6,718 nucleotides of DNA from Candidatus Bipolaricaulota bacterium (GTDB lineage Bacteria; Bipolaricaulota; Bipolaricaulia; RBG-16-55-9; DRXL01): positions 1 to 6,718 of the forward strand of contig JANWXV010000037.1 of NCBI GenBank assembly GCA_025057405.1, given 5' to 3'. A program made the translations under genes and the position numbers. The notes beneath the pieces were generated by a model. It was not told the origin of the DNA, did not search any database, and saw nothing but the letters and a program-made list of their open reading frames with translations. Positions 5,927-6,718 of this stretch are shown piece by piece. Numbering within the stretch: the stretch's first letter is position 1; each line of letters begins with the position of its first letter.

Positions 5927-5935
5927 GAGGTGATC
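5927..5935 (+). promoter_or_regulatory. Very strong Shine-Dalgarno site of the membrane peptidase
   Basis: GAGGTGATC is complementary over nine bases to the usual 16S rRNA 3' tail (GATCACCTC) and is spaced 7 nt from the ATG at 5943. It decides this start codon. Confidence 0.85.
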
Positions 5936-5942
5936 ACAGACG

Positions 5943-6626
5943 ATGTTCTTCTTCAGTCCTCTGGATTTGCTCTTTCTGGTGCCGGCGTTGGCGTTCTCGC
6001 TCTTTGCCCAATACAAAGTCTGGTCCACGTATAGCCGCTACTCCCGCGAGCGGGCTAGCTCGGGCTTGACCGCGGCGCAGGCGGCACGACGACTTCTAGA
6101 TCGGGCCGGGCTGTACAACGTCAAAGTCGAGGCCGTCCCCGGTCAACTGACCGATCACTACGATCCGCGCTCCAAGACGCTGCGGCTCTCGGCCCCCGAG
6201 AGCACCTCGGTCGCGGCCATCGGTGTCGCCGCGCACGAGGCCGGCCACGCCATCCAAGACGCCCAAGGCTACGCGCCCCTGGTGCTGCGCAACGCGATGG
6301 TGCCGGTGGCCAACTTCGGCAGTATGCTGGCCTTCCCGCTCTTGTTGGCGGGCTTCTTCTTGAAGATGGGCGGCCTGATCTGGCTGGGCATCATTGTCTT
6401 CTCCGCGGCCGTCCTGTTCACGCTCATCACTCTGCCTGTGGAATTTGACGCCAGCCGCCGCGCGGTGCGCATCTTGAGTGAGGGCGGAGCAATCGTCTCG
6501 CCCCCCGAATTGGGCATGGTACGGAAGGTCCTCAACGCTGCGGCGTTAACGTATGTTGCGGCTGCGGCGACGGCCGTGCTTGAACTCATCCGGCTGGTGC
6601 TCATCGCGCGCAGCAGCGAACGGTAA
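5943..6626 (+). CDS. YugP-like membrane zinc metallopeptidase
   Basis: Integral membrane protein of 227 aa resembling the Bacillus subtilis YugP family (putative neutral zinc metallopeptidase). A hydrophobic N-terminal segment (~8-24) is followed by a soluble part with AQYKVWSTYSRYSR (22-35), the family-typical LTDHYDPRSKTLRLS (69-83) and the zinc motif AAHEAGHAIQ, with HEAGH at 98-102 (two His ligands and catalytic Glu99). Three more hydrophobic stretches lie near 119-140, 145-164 and 198-221. The conserved LPVEFDASRRA (164-174) may supply a third metal ligand, by analogy with membrane HEXXH peptidases. The natural substrate of this family is not established. Start ATG has an excellent ribosome-binding site and promoter. 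rpe begins 9 nt after the stop, so both are probably one operon. No truncation is seen. Confidence 0.9.
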   Translation: MFFFSPLDLLFLVPALAFSLFAQYKVWSTYSRYSRERASSGLTAAQAARRLLDRAGLYNVKVEAVPGQLTDHYDPRSKTLRLSAPESTSVAAIGVAAHEAGHAIQDAQGYAPLVLRNAMVPVANFGSMLAFPLLLAGFFLKMGGLIWLGIIVFSAAVLFTLITLPVEFDASRRAVRILSEGGAIVSPPELGMVRKVLNAAALTYVAAAATAVLELIRLVLIARSSER

Positions 6627-6635
6627 GAGAGATTT

Positions 6636-6718
6636 GTGAAGTTCGCGCCCTCGTTGCTGGCCGCCGATTTTGCTCGCTTGGAGGAGGCCGCCCGGGCCGT
6701 TGCGGATCTGTCGGATTA
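6636..6718 (+). CDS. rpe: Ribulose-phosphate 3-epimerase, N-terminal fragment
   Basis: Only 27 codons are visible before the window ends. The translation begins VKFAPSLLAADFARLEEA, matching the characteristic first beta-strand of Rpe (usual form IAPSILSADFxxL), where the early Ser lies in the active site. The enzyme interconverts ribulose 5-phosphate and xylulose 5-phosphate in the pentose phosphate pathway or Calvin cycle. The start is GTG at 6636, with a modest AAGAGAGA purine run (6625-6632) that overlaps the end of the preceding stop codon. It lies 9 nt after the peptidase gene and probably shares its promoter at 5887-5915. Confidence 0.85.
   Translation, partial: MKFAPSLLAADFARLEEAARAVADLSD

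Overview
The window is a dense, moderately GC-rich stretch of a bacterial chromosome. It holds seven protein genes (two cut by the window edges), one tRNA gene and almost no spare DNA. The gene set (MutS2, a FabL-type enoyl reductase, a YugP-type membrane metallopeptidase, a tRNA without encoded CCA) and the frequent GTG/TTG starts point to a non-proteobacterial lineage, such as a Firmicutes-like or deep-branching candidate phylum. The exact taxon cannot be fixed from the sequence. No mobile element, CRISPR array, phage gene or defence gene is visible.

Layout. (1) Positions 2-1854, plus strand: the C-terminal three quarters of a FadD-like acyl-CoA ligase, then an Sfp-type phosphopantetheinyl transferase that starts on a TTG overlapping the ligase stop. 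(2) Positions 1851-5835, minus strand, read right to left: tRNA-Gln(UUG), rnc (RNase III), fabL-like enoyl-ACP reductase, mutS2. fabL and mutS2 overlap by 4 bp. The mutS2 stop overlaps the convergent transferase stop in the palindrome CTAG. (3) Positions 5836-5942: a compact divergent promoter region. (4) Positions 5943-6718, plus strand: a YugP-like membrane zinc peptidase, then the first 27 codons of rpe (ribulose-phosphate 3-epimerase).

How the genes fit together. Ligase, transferase and enoyl reductase share a fatty-acid/acyl-carrier theme: activation of acyl chains, loading of the carrier protein, and the last reduction of each elongation cycle. RNase III and MutS2 (Smr and KOW domains) share an RNA/ribosome and nucleic-acid-maintenance theme. 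The tRNA, rnc, fabL and mutS2 are probably one transcription unit.

The most interesting feature is between tRNA-Gln and rnc. A perfect 30-nt palindrome forms the core of a stem that, only in the minus-strand RNA, extends through G-U pairs to about 24 bp. It ends 5 nt before the probable rnc GTG start. That is long enough to be an RNase III substrate, so rnc probably controls itself through its own leader. A Shine-Dalgarno-like GAGGTG just 5' of the stem suggests that the stem may also bridge a distant ribosome-binding site to the start codon. This is inference from the sequence and is not proven.
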